From Saccharibacillus sp. O23 (GTDB taxonomy: Bacteria > Bacillota > Bacilli > Paenibacillales > Paenibacillaceae): a stretch of 64,000 nucleotides of DNA. This document shows positions 1-9,685 of this stretch, one piece after another. The first letter of the stretch is position 1. The number at the start of each line of letters is the position of its first letter. The translations under genes were made by a program, and so were the position numbers. The stretch lies in assembly GCF_002205895.1 (NCBI RefSeq), contig NZ_NJDE01000009.1, positions 372,001-436,000 of the forward strand, given 5' to 3'. The notes beneath the pieces were generated by a model. The model saw nothing but the letters and a program-made list of their open reading frames with translations, was not told the origin of the DNA and did no database searches.

Positions 1-2
1 GC

Positions 3-3000
3 GAATGGACGATTCCCGCGGATCCGGCCGATTTCGGCGAGCCGAACGCCCCGGCTTACGTCATCTACACGTCCGGTTCCACGGGTACGCCGAAAGGGGT
101 CGTGATCGAACATCGTTCGCTGATCAATCTGGCGCAGTGGCATATCGACCATTTCCGCGTCACGGCGGAAGACCGCACGGTCAAATATGCCGGATTCGGA
201 TTCGACGCTTCGGTCTGGGAGATCTTCCCGTACCTGCTGGCGGGCGCTTCGATTCATATGATTCCGGAAGACCTGCGCTTGGACCCGGCCGGATTGAACG
301 ATCATTTTAACGAAAAAGGCATTACGATCGCGTTCCTGCCGACCCAGCTCTGCGAACAGTTCATGGAATACGACAACTATTCGCTGCGCGTGCTGCTGAC
401 CGGGGGAGACAAGTTGAAGTCGTTCCGTCCCCGTCCGTACGAACTGCATAACTGCTACGGACCGACGGAAAACACGATCGTGACCACGTCCCATCTGGTT
501 ACGGAGACGGAAGACAATATTCCGATCGGCAAGCCGGTTCGCGGTTCGCAGATCCTGATCTTGGACGATTACGGCCATTTGCAGCCCGTCGGCGTGGCGG
601 GCGAACTGTGCGTAGCCGGCGACGGATTGGCTCGCGGTTATCTGAACCGGCCGGAACTGACGGCCGAGAAGTTCGTCGCCCATCCGTACCGCGAAGGGGC
701 GCGCATGTATCGCACCGGCGATCTGGCCCGCTGGAAAAGAGACGGCACGATCGAGTTCCTCGGCCGGCTGGACCATCAGGTCAAGATTCGCGGCTTCCGG
801 ATCGAGATCGGCGAGATCGAGCAGCGCATCCTCGAACGCGAAGGCGTGCGCGACTGCGTCGTCGTCGCGCGCAAAGACGCTTCGGGCGATGCTTACCTCT
901 GCGCGTACGTGGAATCCGACACGGAACTCGCGCATGCGGAGTGGGCGGCCGAATTGGGCCGCACGCTGCCGGATTATATGGTGCCGGCGCACTTCGCCAC
1001 TTTGGCGAAACTGCCGGTCAACGCCAACGGCAAGATCGACCGCCGCGCGCTGCCGGAGCCGCAGGCGCGCGATACCTCCGTTCGCGAGGCGCTCTCGGGC
1101 GAGACGGAAGAACGACTGCACGCCCTGTGGAGCGGCGTGCTGGGACATGACGGATTCGGCGCGCTCGACCGCTTCTTCGATATCGGCGGACATTCGCTTC
1201 AAGCCGCCGTGCTTCGGGCGCAGATCGAGCGTCAGTTCGGCGCGAAGCTGTCGATTCGCGAACTGTTCGAATATACGACCATCCGGGCGCAGGCCGCCGA
1301 GATCGCCCGGCGCGCAGGCCGCTTCGAACCGTCCGCTTCCGGCGGAGCGTTATCCGCTTCGATTCCGGCGGCGCTGACGGCCGACCATTACGACGCTTAT
1401 CCGGCGCAGAGCCGCCTGTTCCTGATCGAGCAGATGGAAGGCGCGGGAACGGCTTACAATGCTCCGGCGCTGCTGCGCGTCGAAGGTCCGCTCGACGCGG
1501 TGCGTCTGGAACGCGCGCTTCAGTCGATGGTGCTGCGTCACGAATCGCTGCGCACGACGTTCGAACTGCTCGGCGAATCCGTCGTGCAGCGCGTGCACGA
1601 ACGCGCCGTGCTGCGTCTTCCGTCTTCGCAGGCCCGAGAAGAAGACGTGCCGGCCCTGATGGACGCTTTCGTCCGTCCGTTCGATCTGCGCCGAGCGCCG
1701 CTGGTCCGCGCCGGCTTGATCTCCTGCGGAGCGGAACTGCATTTCGTGATGCTCGATTTCCACCATATCGCCGTGGACGGCGTGTCGATGCATGTCTTCT
1801 TCGAAGAATTGTCGCGCCTCTACCGCGGCGAGTCGCCGGAAGCCCCGGCGCTTCAATTCAAAGACTTCGCGGTCTGGCATCATCGCGAAGCCGCGGCCGT
1901 CATCCGCGAGTCGCAGCTCGGTTATTGGCAGGAGCGTCTTGCCGGCGAACTGCCGATGCTGCAGCTGCCGACCGACAAACCTCGTCCGGACAAGCAAAGC
2001 TTCCGCGGCGCGACGCTGCACGGCGCGATCGACGAGACGCTTCAGAAGCGGCTCAAAGCGCTTGCGGACCGAACGGGCACGACGCTGTTCATGGTCATGC
2101 TGGCCGCTTACGGAACGCTGTTGTCCCGCTATGCCGGTCAAGAAGACCTGATCGTCGGGGTGCCGGTCGCCAATCGCGGGCGGGAAGAACTGCACGGCGT
2201 GATCGGGATGTTCGTCAATACGCTGCCGCTGCGCACGTATCCGGACAAGACCAAGACGTTCGCCGCATACTTGCAAGAGGTCAAAAGCGAGTTGCTCGGC
2301 GCGTTCGATCATCAAGAATACGAACTGGGCGAATTGGTAAACGAATTGAACGTGCCTCGCGTTCCGGGCCGCAGTCCGCTGTTCGATACGATGTTCGTCA
2401 TGCAGAATACCGGAAGTCTCGCCCCCGAACTGGAAGGCGCCGAGACGACGGTGGTGCCTTACGCGCCGAAGGTCGCCAAATACGATCTGATGGCCGACGT
2501 GACCGAACTCGGCGCGGGAATCCGCGTCGACTTCCAATATTGCGGAGATCTGTTCGAAGAAGAAACGGTACGCGGCATGATCGATCATTACGTCAAGCTG
2601 CTGCACGAAGCGGCGGCGGACGAACATCGCGCGCTGAACGCGCTGCCGATGGCGGACGAAGCGGAAACGGAACGTTTGACCGACGGATTGAACGTCACGG
2701 CGTCCGATTACGAACGCGCGTTGACCGTCCAAGAAGCGTTCGAGCGCCGCGCCGCGCGGATTCCGAATCATCCGGCGGTAATGTTCGAAGATACGATGCT
2801 GACGTACGGCGAGCTGAACGAACGGGCCAATCGTCTTGCGTACACGCTTATCGAAAAAGGCGTGTCTGCCGATAAGTTAGTGGGACTGATGGTGGACCGT
2901 TCGCCGGAAATGATCGTCGGACTGCTCGGCATCTTGAAAGCCGGAGGCGCGTATGTGCCGATCGATCCGGAATATCCGGAAGAGCGCATTCTCTACATGA

Positions 3001-5711
3001 TGGAGAACAGCGCTTCGGATCTGCTGCTGACGCAGCGGCATCTGGCGGGCAAATTGAATTTCGGCGGGACCGAAATGTATCTGGACGAAGCGGACGCGTA
3101 TTCGCCGCGTACGGAAAATATTCCGGCGCGCAGTAACGCGAGCGACCTGCTCTACGTTATCTATACGTCGGGCACGACGGGACGTCCGAAAGGCGTCATG
3201 TTGGAACATCGGAACATGATCAACCTGCTGCATTACGAATACACGCAGACCAACATCGATTATTCGGGCCGCGTCCTGCAATTCACCACGCTCAGTTTCG
3301 ACGTATGCTCGCAGGAAATCTGGTCCACGCTGCTCGCGGGCGGAACGCTGTGCATGATCCGAAGCGAGACGCGACGCGAAGTCGGTCAACTGCTCGAACT
3401 GATCGAGGATCGCCGAATCAGCGTCTTGTTCATGCCGGTCTCGTTCCTCAAGTTCATCTTGAGCGAAAAAGAATACGAAGAACGTTTCCCGACCTGCATC
3501 CGCCATATCGTCACGGCGGGCGAGCAGTTGGTCGTGCCCGACCCGTTCCGGCAGCATCTGCGGCGCAACGGCATCTTCCTGCATAACCATTACGGTCCTT
3601 CGGAGACGCATGTGGCAACCGCCCATACGCTCGATCCGGCAGGGGATATTCCGGAGCTGCCTCCGATCGGCAAGCCGATTACCAATACGCGCATCTACAT
3701 TCTGAACGAGGCTCTGCACGTGCAGCCGCGAGGCGCGGCGGGCGAACTGTACATCGCCGGCGAATGCGTAGGCAGAGGCTATTACAATCAGCCGGAGCTC
3801 ACGAACGAACGGTATCTGGCCGATCCGTTCGTGCCGGGCGGGCGCATGTACAAGACGGGCGATCTTGCGCGTTGGAACCGCGCGGGCGAACTCGAATTCC
3901 TCGGCCGTCTGGATCATCAAGTCAAGATTCGCGGATTCCGCATCGAGCTCGGCGAGATCGAGACGGCGCTGCTCGAACATCCTTCGGTCAAGGAAACGAT
4001 CGTGCTGGCCAAAGAGGACGAAGCCGGCGGCAAATACTTGTGCGCTTACGTCGCTTCGCCGTCGCATGCGCCGCAGCGCGAGCTGCGCGATCATTTGTCG
4101 GGACGTCTGCCGGATTACATGGTTCCGTCGTATTTCGTTCAGCTCGGGGCCATGCCGCTGACGCCGAACGGCAAGATCGACCGGCGGGCGCTGCCCGAAC
4201 CGCAGCCGGGCGAGATGCTGGCGGGGACGGAATATCGCGCGCCGGAAACGGAGACGGAACGCAAGATCGCGGAAGTCTGGCAGACCGTGCTCGGAGCGGG
4301 CCGCATCGGACGCGAAGACAACTTCTTCGATCTCGGCGGACACTCGCTGAAGGCGGCCGTGATGGTGGCCCGTCTGCAAGAGCAGTTCGAACTGAGCATC
4401 AACGACGTGTTCGAACATCAGACGCTGGCCGAATTGGCGGCGGTCGTGAAACCGGCGGGCGGACGCATCGTCGAGAAGCTGGCTGAGCTTAAGCAGGCGA
4501 GCTTGCAGCGCGGCGAAGACACCTTGTCCGAAGATCGCGAAACGTATCGACTCCGTGCGCAAGGCGATGCCGCATCGGCAGACTTGACGCGGCTGCGCGA
4601 TTACAAAGGCATATTGTTGACGGGAGCAACCGGTTACGTAGGCGCGCATCTGCTCGGCGACATGCTGAAGCATACCGATTGGAACGTCTACGCCGTCGTT
4701 CGCGGAGACGACGACGCTCAAGCGGCGCGCCGGGTTCGCAGCAAGCTGGCGTTCTATTTCGGCGAAAGCGAATTGGACGGGCTGATGCCGCGCCTGACCG
4801 TTCTGCACGGCGATCTGTCGGAAGAACGGATGGGGTTGACGGAAGAGGCTTACGCGCTTCTGGAGCAGGAAACGGATGCGATCGTTCACGCGGCGGCGAC
4901 CGTCAAGCATTACGGCAGCTACGAAGATTTCAAACGGCATAACGTCGAAGCGACGGAGCGGCTGCTGCGGTTGGCGGGATCGCCGCGCCGGAAAGATTTC
5001 CACCATATCTCGACGTTGGGCGTCGCGACGGGCGTGATTCCGCAGCGGCAAGAAGCCTTTTTCGGCGAATACGATCTGGATCTGGGACAAGAATACGAGA
5101 ACTATTACGCCAAGACCAAATTCGAAGCCGAAGTGCTGGTGACGAAAGCCAGAGAAGAAGGGCTGAACACGAGCATTTACCGCCTCGGCAACGTCGTCTT
5201 CCATTCGGAAACCGGGCGCTTCCAAGAGAATATCGGAGAGAACGCGTTCTATACGATGATGCAGTCGTTCGTGCGTCTCGGCATGATGCCGGAAATGGCG
5301 CCGGATACGGACTTCTCTTACGTCGACGGCATCAGCCGGGCGATCCTGCTGCTCATGCAGCCGGAAAGCCTGCAGAATCAGATCTTCCATCTGATGAACC
5401 CGAATCTGGAGAGCATGCATCGCATACTCGGGCAAAGCGCGATCGGCGGCGAAGTGAAAACGATGGAATTTGCAAAATTTGTCGATGAAATTACAGAAAA
5501 ATTCCTGGCAAGGGAATCGCTCGAAGAGATCGACAAAATCATGCTCCATTACGGATGGCTGGAAAGCGCGCAGATTCAAACGCGGTTCGAGATCGCCGTC
5601 AACCGTACGCTTGCTTATCTCGAACACTTGGGATTCGTATGGAAACCGATGGACGAGACATTGATCGCCCGGATGACGGATTACGTGAAAGAGACCGGTT
5701 TTATTAAATGA
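3..5711 (+). CDS. Non-ribosomal peptide synthetase, C-terminal part (A-PCP-C-A-PCP-reductase), 5' end outside window
   Basis: The frame is open from base 3, so the gene starts upstream of the window; 1902 residues are visible. In order: adenylation domain (from core YTSGSTGTPKG near residue 25), PCP with Ser398 in DIGGHSLQ, condensation domain with HHIAVDG near 587, second adenylation domain (YTSGTTGRPKG near 1054), PCP with Ser1448 in DLGGHSLK, and a terminal thioester reductase from about 1536 with a GATGYVG Rossmann loop and a YAKTK YxxxK motif. By-eye specificity codes are DAWFLGCIVK, close to a known Leu code, and DVQFVAHVAK, close to Pro codes. The reductase implies release as an aldehyde or alcohol rather than by a thioesterase. 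No epimerase, transporter or carrier-activating gene lies downstream, so this is the 3' end of the cluster. Domain calls are firm; substrates are inference. Confidence 0.95.
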   Translation, partial: EWTIPADPADFGEPNAPAYVIYTSGSTGTPKGVVIEHRSLINLAQWHIDHFRVTAEDRTVKYAGFGFDASVWEIFPYLLAGASIHMIPEDLRLDPAGLNDHFNEKGITIAFLPTQLCEQFMEYDNYSLRVLLTGGDKLKSFRPRPYELHNCYGPTENTIVTTSHLVTETEDNIPIGKPVRGSQILILDDYGHLQPVGVAGELCVAGDGLARGYLNRPELTAEKFVAHPYREGARMYRTGDLARWKRDGTIEFLGRLDHQVKIRGFRIEIGEIEQRILEREGVRDCVVVARKDASGDAYLCAYVESDTELAHAEWAAELGRTLPDYMVPAHFATLAKLPVNANGKIDRRALPEPQARDTSVREALSGETEERLHALWSGVLGHDGFGALDRFFDIGGHSLQAAVLRAQIERQFGAKLSIRELFEYTTIRAQAAEIARRAGRFEPSASGGALSASIPAALTADHYDAYPAQSRLFLIEQMEGAGTAYNAPALLRVEGPLDAVRLERALQSMVLRHESLRTTFELLGESVVQRVHERAVLRLPSSQAREEDVPALMDAFVRPFDLRRAPLVRAGLISCGAELHFVMLDFHHIAVDGVSMHVFFEELSRLYRGESPEAPALQFKDFAVWHHREAAAVIRESQLGYWQERLAGELPMLQLPTDKPRPDKQSFRGATLHGAIDETLQKRLKALADRTGTTLFMVMLAAYGTLLSRYAGQEDLIVGVPVANRGREELHGVIGMFVNTLPLRTYPDKTKTFAAYLQEVKSELLGAFDHQEYELGELVNELNVPRVPGRSPLFDTMFVMQNTGSLAPELEGAETTVVPYAPKVAKYDLMADVTELGAGIRVDFQYCGDLFEEETVRGMIDHYVKLLHEAAADEHRALNALPMADEAETERLTDGLNVTASDYERALTVQEAFERRAARIPNHPAVMFEDTMLTYGELNERANRLAYTLIEKGVSADKLVGLMVDRSPEMIVGLLGILKAGGAYVPIDPEYPEERILYMMENSASDLLLTQRHLAGKLNFGGTEMYLDEADAYSPRTENIPARSNASDLLYVIYTSGTTGRPKGVMLEHRNMINLLHYEYTQTNIDYSGRVLQFTTLSFDVCSQEIWSTLLAGGTLCMIRSETRREVGQLLELIEDRRISVLFMPVSFLKFILSEKEYEERFPTCIRHIVTAGEQLVVPDPFRQHLRRNGIFLHNHYGPSETHVATAHTLDPAGDIPELPPIGKPITNTRIYILNEALHVQPRGAAGELYIAGECVGRGYYNQPELTNERYLADPFVPGGRMYKTGDLARWNRAGELEFLGRLDHQVKIRGFRIELGEIETALLEHPSVKETIVLAKEDEAGGKYLCAYVASPSHAPQRELRDHLSGRLPDYMVPSYFVQLGAMPLTPNGKIDRRALPEPQPGEMLAGTEYRAPETETERKIAEVWQTVLGAGRIGREDNFFDLGGHSLKAAVMVARLQEQFELSINDVFEHQTLAELAAVVKPAGGRIVEKLAELKQASLQRGEDTLSEDRETYRLRAQGDAASADLTRLRDYKGILLTGATGYVGAHLLGDMLKHTDWNVYAVVRGDDDAQAARRVRSKLAFYFGESELDGLMPRLTVLHGDLSEERMGLTEEAYALLEQETDAIVHAAATVKHYGSYEDFKRHNVEATERLLRLAGSPRRKDFHHISTLGVATGVIPQRQEAFFGEYDLDLGQEYENYYAKTKFEAEVLVTKAREEGLNTSIYRLGNVVFHSETGRFQENIGENAFYTMMQSFVRLGMMPEMAPDTDFSYVDGISRAILLLMQPESLQNQIFHLMNPNLESMHRILGQSAIGGEVKTMEFAKFVDEITEKFLARESLEEIDKIMLHYGWLESAQIQTRFEIAVNRTLAYLEHLGFVWKPMDETLIARMTDYVKETGFIK

Positions 5712-5760
5712 CATTCTAATGAAAACGAAGGACTTTAATGAAATTATGCAATTTATTGCT

Positions 5761-5788
5761 TTGATTTCGACATTTTTTTTAGTATCAT
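5761..5788 (+). promoter_or_regulatory. Putative sigma-A promoter for the STAS-like gene
   Basis: TTGATT (5761-5766) and TATCAT (5783-5788) are separated by 16 bp in an AT-rich gap after the NRPS stop. The strong GGGGG ribosome binding site of the next gene lies about 30 bp downstream. Confidence 0.45.
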
Positions 5789-5829
5789 GTGTATGTGTGG
5801 CAACCATCTGAATCAAGGGGGATTTACTC

Positions 5830-6174
5830 ATGTTTAAAATCGAATATTTTCCAGCGCTTAACCGTCTCGTCTGCACGGTGGAAAGCATCACGATGGACGA
5901 AGTCGAAGCGTACAAAACCTCTTACGCGACCGAACTGGCAAAAGTGAAACCGGGCTTTACCGGTCTGACCGACCTGAGCAAAGGCAAATTGTTCACGCAA
6001 GAAGTCGCGGTAGCATTGGCTCCGCTCGGCGAGCAATCGGTAGCCAAAGGTCTGACGAAATGGGCTTATTACACCGGTTCCGCCGTATCGAAAATGCAAA
6101 TGAAGCGCATGTTCGGCGACATCGTGGTTTCGTTCGAAAAACTCGAAGACGCCGAAGCTTACCTGAACAGCTGA
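5830..6174 (+). CDS. Small STAS/SpoIIAA-like protein
   Basis: This is a soluble 114-residue protein with no signal peptide or membrane segment. The alternating pattern of beta-like (IEYFPALNRLVCTVES), helical and again beta-like (GDIVVSFEKLEDAEAYL) stretches resembles the SpoIIAA/STAS-like fold of small regulators; this is a fold impression, not a firm family match. An AAGGGGG ribosome binding site precedes the ATG. It has its own likely promoter and terminator and lies 132 bp upstream of a chemoreceptor that lacks a sensor domain. A regulatory link between the two is possible but unproven. Confidence 0.7.
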   Translation: MFKIEYFPALNRLVCTVESITMDEVEAYKTSYATELAKVKPGFTGLTDLSKGKLFTQEVAVALAPLGEQSVAKGLTKWAYYTGSAVSKMQMKRMFGDIVVSFEKLEDAEAYLNS

Positions 6175-6248
6175 TTCGTTCGACAAGCAGAAGCTCAAAC
6201 GGGCAAAGGCGTCGTACGCGCTGCGCTTTCCCCGTATGTGTCCGTTCA

Positions 6249-6273
6249 AGCCCGGTGTATCCGGGCTTTTTTT
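6249..6273 (+). terminator. Rho-independent terminator
   Basis: AGCCCGG and CCGGGCT pair around a five-base loop and are followed by seven T. It ends the STAS-like gene; the chemoreceptor start lies only 33 bp further on and has no clear promoter of its own, so it may depend on read-through. Confidence 0.85.
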
Positions 6274-6306
6274 GCAGAATCCAATAAATGACTTGGTGGG
6301 GGACAA

Positions 6307-7575
6307 ATGAATAAACAAGCCAATAAACGCTTGATCGGGATCGGTGCGGCGGTCGTCGCGCTGCTGGAAGTCGTCATTGCTTTGCTGTTTATGATGCCGG
6401 GGCGCGGCTGGGGGAGCTTCGTTCCGGGACTGATCTTGGCGGCGATCGTCGGCGCCGGTGCTTTTGTGGCGGGGATCTTCTGGATGCTGCGCGAAGTCGA
6501 TCGCAGAGCCGCCGAGATCGAGAAGCATTTTACGGTCGCAAGCAGTGCCGAAGCCGAAGGAGCGTCCGCTTCCGTATCGGATACGGTCGATGTACATATC
6601 GACGAGCCGGGGCAGGCTTCGCTTAAAGCGATGGAGCGGATGCAGAATTATCTGCTCGAGATCGACGGAAGCGTCGAGCAGGTCAAGTCGAACGCGGACA
6701 TGGGCGTGTTCGTTTCCGATTTGATCGCCGAATCGGCGCGCAGCGCGGCTTCCCGCTCCGAAGAACAGACGGGCAAGATGAAAGAAATCGCGCGCACGAC
6801 AAGCGAAATGTCGGCGGCCGTCCAACAGGTGGCGGGCAGCGCGGACGAAGTGGCGAGCGCGACGCTCGTGACGTCGGAACAAGCGTCGTCGGGGTACCGG
6901 CAGCTGGTCGGCGCGATGGATCAAGTTCGCAAGACCGACGGCACGATCCAGACGCTGCTCGAGCAGGTCAACCGCCTGGACGAGAAATCCGGCGAGATCG
7001 AGTACTTTGTCAGCATCATCACCGAAATCGCTTCGCAGACCCACTTGCTGGCGCTGAACGCGGCGATCGAAGCGGCGCGTGCCGGCGAGTACGGACAAGG
7101 CTTCTCGGTCATCGCGTCGGAAGTGCGCAAATTGGCCGAGCAGTCTTCCGAATCGGCGAAACGCGTATCGACGATCAACGCGAGCATCCAACAAGATACG
7201 AACGAAGTCGTGGGCACGTCTTCGAAAGTTGCCGAAGACATGAAACACGGCATCGGTTCGCTCGAAGAAGTCGGCCGTTCTTTCCAATTCATTCAAGCCG
7301 CGGTGGACGAAGTCAACGTGCAGATGCAGGACGTCTCGGCGGCCGTGGAACAAATCGCCGCGCATACCGAACAAGTCAGCGACACGATCAGCCACGCGGA
7401 AGCGATGGTAGCCAACACGTCCGAAGAAGTGTCGACGGTTCGCCAAGCCGCGGAAGAACAGCTGGCCGGCATGCAGCAGCTGTCGGAAACGGTAACGGGA
7501 TTGTCCGAACTGACCGGCGGCATCAAGCAGGCGGTCGAACATTTCCGCGAAACGCAGGCTGCGCAGCAACCCTAG
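6307..7575 (+). CDS. Methyl-accepting chemotaxis protein without extracellular sensor or HAMP domain
   Basis: This 422-residue chemoreceptor transduces a signal to CheA/CheW. Two membrane segments lie within residues 8-62, joined by a short loop (PGRGWGSF), so there is no periplasmic ligand domain. After the second segment comes an acidic linker without a recognisable HAMP, then the coiled-coil signalling domain. The conserved hairpin tip reads [20 protein letters not shown], near residue 240. A GGTGGGGGAC ribosome binding site supports the start. It probably senses a cytoplasmic or membrane-linked cue, or a partner protein; the small STAS-like neighbour is one candidate. MCP identity is certain; what it senses is unknown. 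Confidence 0.93.
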   Translation: MNKQANKRLIGIGAAVVALLEVVIALLFMMPGRGWGSFVPGLILAAIVGAGAFVAGIFWMLREVDRRAAEIEKHFTVASSAEAEGASASVSDTVDVHIDEPGQASLKAMERMQNYLLEIDGSVEQVKSNADMGVFVSDLIAESARSAASRSEEQTGKMKEIARTTSEMSAAVQQVAGSADEVASATLVTSEQASSGYRQLVGAMDQVRKTDGTIQTLLEQVNRLDEKSGEIEYFVSIITEIASQTHLLALNAAIEAARAGEYGQGFSVIASEVRKLAEQSSESAKRVSTINASIQQDTNEVVGTSSKVAEDMKHGIGSLEEVGRSFQFIQAAVDEVNVQMQDVSAAVEQIAAHTEQVSDTISHAEAMVANTSEEVSTVRQAAEEQLAGMQQLSETVTGLSELTGGIKQAVEHFRETQAAQQP

Positions 7576-7631
7576 CGGGAATACGGTCTCGATATCGCCG
7601 CAAGCTTCGGATATGCCGATCAAATGCACGC

Positions 7632-7675
7632 AAAAAAGAGCGCATTTCCGCTGAAGCGGGATGCGCTCTTTTTTT
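7632..7675. terminator. Bidirectional rho-independent terminator
   Basis: A long hairpin (AAAAAAGAGCGCAT paired with ATGCGCTCTTTTTTT, with an inner CCGC/GCGG stem) lies between the convergent chemoreceptor and GlsB-type genes. The A and T tracts on its two flanks let it serve both strands. Confidence 0.9.
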
Positions 7676-7727
7676 GCGGTGTGCATGCACGATGCTTGTG
7701 CGAGGCACACCAGCCTAGCGATACCGG

Positions 7728-7988
7728 TTAGGCACGGTTTCTGCGTCCTACCGAACGCATGATCAGGCTGACTACCGCAACGAGTACGATCGCGCCGATC
7801 AAGGCCGGGATGATATAGAAGCCGCCCAGATCCGGACCCCATTCGCCCAAGATGATTCCGCCGAGCCAACCGCCGATGAAACCGGCGATAATGTTCCCGA
7901 TGATGCCGCCGGGAATATCTCTGCCCACAATGAGTCCGGCCAACCAACCGATAATGCCGCCTACAATCAACGACCAGATAATGCCCAT
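7728..7988 (-). CDS. GlsB/YeaQ/YmgE family membrane protein
   Basis: This 86-residue, glycine-rich membrane protein has the repeating hydrophobic pattern of the transglycosylase-associated (GlsB/YeaQ/YmgE) family: GIIWSLIVGGIIGWLAG, then GGIIGNIIAGFIGGWLGG, then a third membrane helix and a basic tail (RSVGRRNRA). Family members are often stress-linked, but their molecular role is not settled. An in-frame ATG lies 12 codons upstream, but GGAGGCG sits just before the ATG at 7988, so I prefer the shorter form. It shares a bidirectional terminator with the convergent chemoreceptor. Confidence 0.88.
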   Translation of the reverse strand: MGIIWSLIVGGIIGWLAGLIVGRDIPGGIIGNIIAGFIGGWLGGIILGEWGPDLGGFYIIPALIGAIVLVAVVSLIMRSVGRRNRA

Positions 7989-8168
7989 TTTGTATCGCCT
8001 CCGCTTGTGTTTTTGTTTGCTCAACTACAACTTAACCTCATAGCAAGCATTTGAATAAGAACCCCGAAATTTAATTTTGAAACATACCAAGACGGGTCGG
8101 AGGGGTGAAAATTTCGATGGGGCGGAGGCGGGGGTAAAAGGGCTTTGTGGGTGCGCGGAAACGGTATG

Positions 8169-8217
8169 AAAAAAGAACTCCCCTGCGCATTCGGCCGGAT
8201 GCCGTGCAGGGGAGTTC
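8169..8217 (-). terminator. Rho-independent terminator of the beta-propeller gene
   Basis: GAACTCCCCTGC and GCAGGGGAGTTC form a perfect 12-bp stem. On the minus strand it is followed by six T (complement of 8169-8174), 30 bp past the stop codon of the secreted protein. Confidence 0.92.
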
Positions 8218-8249
8218 GGGTGGTGCAAATAAGTTACGGACGGCTTTCG

Positions 8250-9470
8250 TTATAAAGCGTATTTCACCAAAGAACCGGCTTCCGCCGCATACAACACGCC
8301 GTCCGCGTAAGCGAACGCGTAATCGGAACGGAGCGGAAGGTTCGAGACGGCTTGCACGATATTCAGCTTGACCGGATCGAGAATATATAACGTGTCCGCC
8401 ATATCGACTTGAATCCGACCGTCGGCCGAACGTTCGAGCACGACGATCTGGCCCGGTTCGTCGCCCAGCGTTTGCTCCGCGACCTGACCGTTCAGATTGA
8501 ACGAGGTCAGTTTGCGTTTCGAATAGGTCACGTATCCGCTGCCCGTCGAGGCGATGACCGAGTCCGACGGGATTACGCGTCCCCAGAGCAGCTTGCCTTC
8601 GGGCGAGAACGCGAACAGCTTGTTGACCGTTCCGGCCACCGAGCCGCGGAACAGGATCGAACCGTCGTCTTGAACGAGGATCGGCGCGCCGCCTCCGTCG
8701 CCGAGCAGATTGACGCTGGTCGGGAAACGATACGCATACGCGCGCTTCAAGTCCGGCGTATATACTTCGATCGAAGGACTCGGCGAACGGTCCCAACCGC
8801 TGCCGACTTTGCGTTGACGGCTGACGTCGACCACGATGCGCGACGCGTCGGCCGTCAGCACGCTGCCCGTCAACTGTTTCGAAGCGAGCGTCTTGCCGGC
8901 CGAATTGCAGCGCACGGCCGTCGTTTTGAGCATTCCTTGTTTGTTCGGTCCTTGCGCCGAAGCGATCAGCAGACTCTCATCGCCGAGCATGTACACGTCG
9001 CTTCCGAACGGGACCGCGCGATTCCAAGCTTCTTTGCCGTCCGGAGCAAGCGCGAAGATTTTCTGCGTTTTGTCCGAGAAGCTGCCTACGAAGTAGACCG
9101 TGCCGTTCTCGGCATACAGCATCGAACTGGCGACGGTATACGGACCGGCTTTATCGTGGAACGTGCGGGACCATTTTTTGGCTCCCGTTGAAGCGTCGAA
9201 AGCCGTGACCGTCTCCAGATACCAATCGTACGAAGTTTTCGAAGAAGTTTTCTTGATGTTCTGCACGGTATGCACGTAAACGAGGCCGCGCGATTTGACG
9301 AAATGGATCTCGTGCGCGGAGGCCGACGAGGTATCGTAGGCGGCGGAAGAGGTCCAAGCCGGGCGGGGGAGTGGGTCGGCGTCCGCGGCGGCGGCCCCCG
9401 AGTGGGCAGGAGCGCTTAACAGCACGGCGGCGCTCAGCACCAACGCGCCCCATTTTTCTGAGGATTTCAT
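8250..9470 (-). CDS. Secreted PQQ-like beta-propeller protein
   Basis: This 406-residue protein has an N-terminal signal peptide (KWGALVLSAAVLLSAPAHSG), so it is exported. The body shows repeated blade-like segments of the PQQ/WD-like kind, for example VTAFDASTGAKKWSRTF, IFALAPDGKEAWNR and LFAFSPEGKLLWGR, each pairing a value read-out with a DG/GK turn and a Trp. Such propellers usually bind ligands or act as scaffolds; no enzyme motif is visible. An earlier in-frame ATG exists, but AAAGGAATGG precedes the ATG at 9470 and the signal peptide starts there. It is a single-gene unit, divergent from the L7/L12-like gene. Confidence 0.85.
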   Translation of the reverse strand: MKSSEKWGALVLSAAVLLSAPAHSGAAAADADPLPRPAWTSSAAYDTSSASAHEIHFVKSRGLVYVHTVQNIKKTSSKTSYDWYLETVTAFDASTGAKKWSRTFHDKAGPYTVASSMLYAENGTVYFVGSFSDKTQKIFALAPDGKEAWNRAVPFGSDVYMLGDESLLIASAQGPNKQGMLKTTAVRCNSAGKTLASKQLTGSVLTADASRIVVDVSRQRKVGSGWDRSPSPSIEVYTPDLKRAYAYRFPTSVNLLGDGGGAPILVQDDGSILFRGSVAGTVNKLFAFSPEGKLLWGRVIPSDSVIASTGSGYVTYSKRKLTSFNLNGQVAEQTLGDEPGQIVVLERSADGRIQVDMADTLYILDPVKLNIVQAVSNLPLRSDYAFAYADGVLYAAEAGSLVKYAL

Positions 9471-9561
9471 GACTGGATTTCCATTCCTTTCTCTAATCTT
9501 TACGTCCGCTGCCTGATCCGACTTCGGTCTGACAAGGCAAAAGCGCAAATTGGCTACGCTG

Positions 9562-9567
9562 ATTATA
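9562..9567 (-). promoter_or_regulatory. Putative -10 element for the beta-propeller gene
   Basis: TATAAT on the minus strand within CGTGTATAATC, about 90 bp upstream of the start. The -35 region is weak. The divergent element at 9636-9641 has the same GTGTATAAT core. Confidence 0.35.
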
Positions 9568-9635
9568 CACGCTTGACGTTCCGTTTACCAGAAGTTTACG
9601 TTAGGGCGCATCGGGTCAAATCTTTTCCGGACGTG

Positions 9636-9641
9636 TATAAT
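9636..9641 (+). promoter_or_regulatory. Putative -10 element for the L7/L12-like gene
   Basis: TATAAT within ACGTGTATAATG, 45 bp upstream of the ATG. No good -35 sequence is seen at 16-18 bp. Confidence 0.4.
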
Positions 9642-9685
9642 GAAAAAGAACGATAAACCTAAACTATCGAAAGGAGTCGGCGTAT

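Noticed and set aside
1-2. NRPS considered as beginning at the first in-frame start near 102
   Set aside because: The frame is open to base 3 and the A3 core motif lies before 102, so the gene is cut by the window edge and not short.
8025-8110. Sigma-B-like promoter (GTTTCA...GGGTTC on the minus strand) before the GlsB-type gene
   Set aside because: Only a partial match, and Paenibacillaceae generally lack a standard sigma-B; not strong enough to list.
8025-8228. Small minus-strand open frame between the GlsB-type gene and the beta-propeller gene
   Set aside because: It overlaps the terminator of the beta-propeller gene, lacks a ribosome binding site and its composition is not protein-like.
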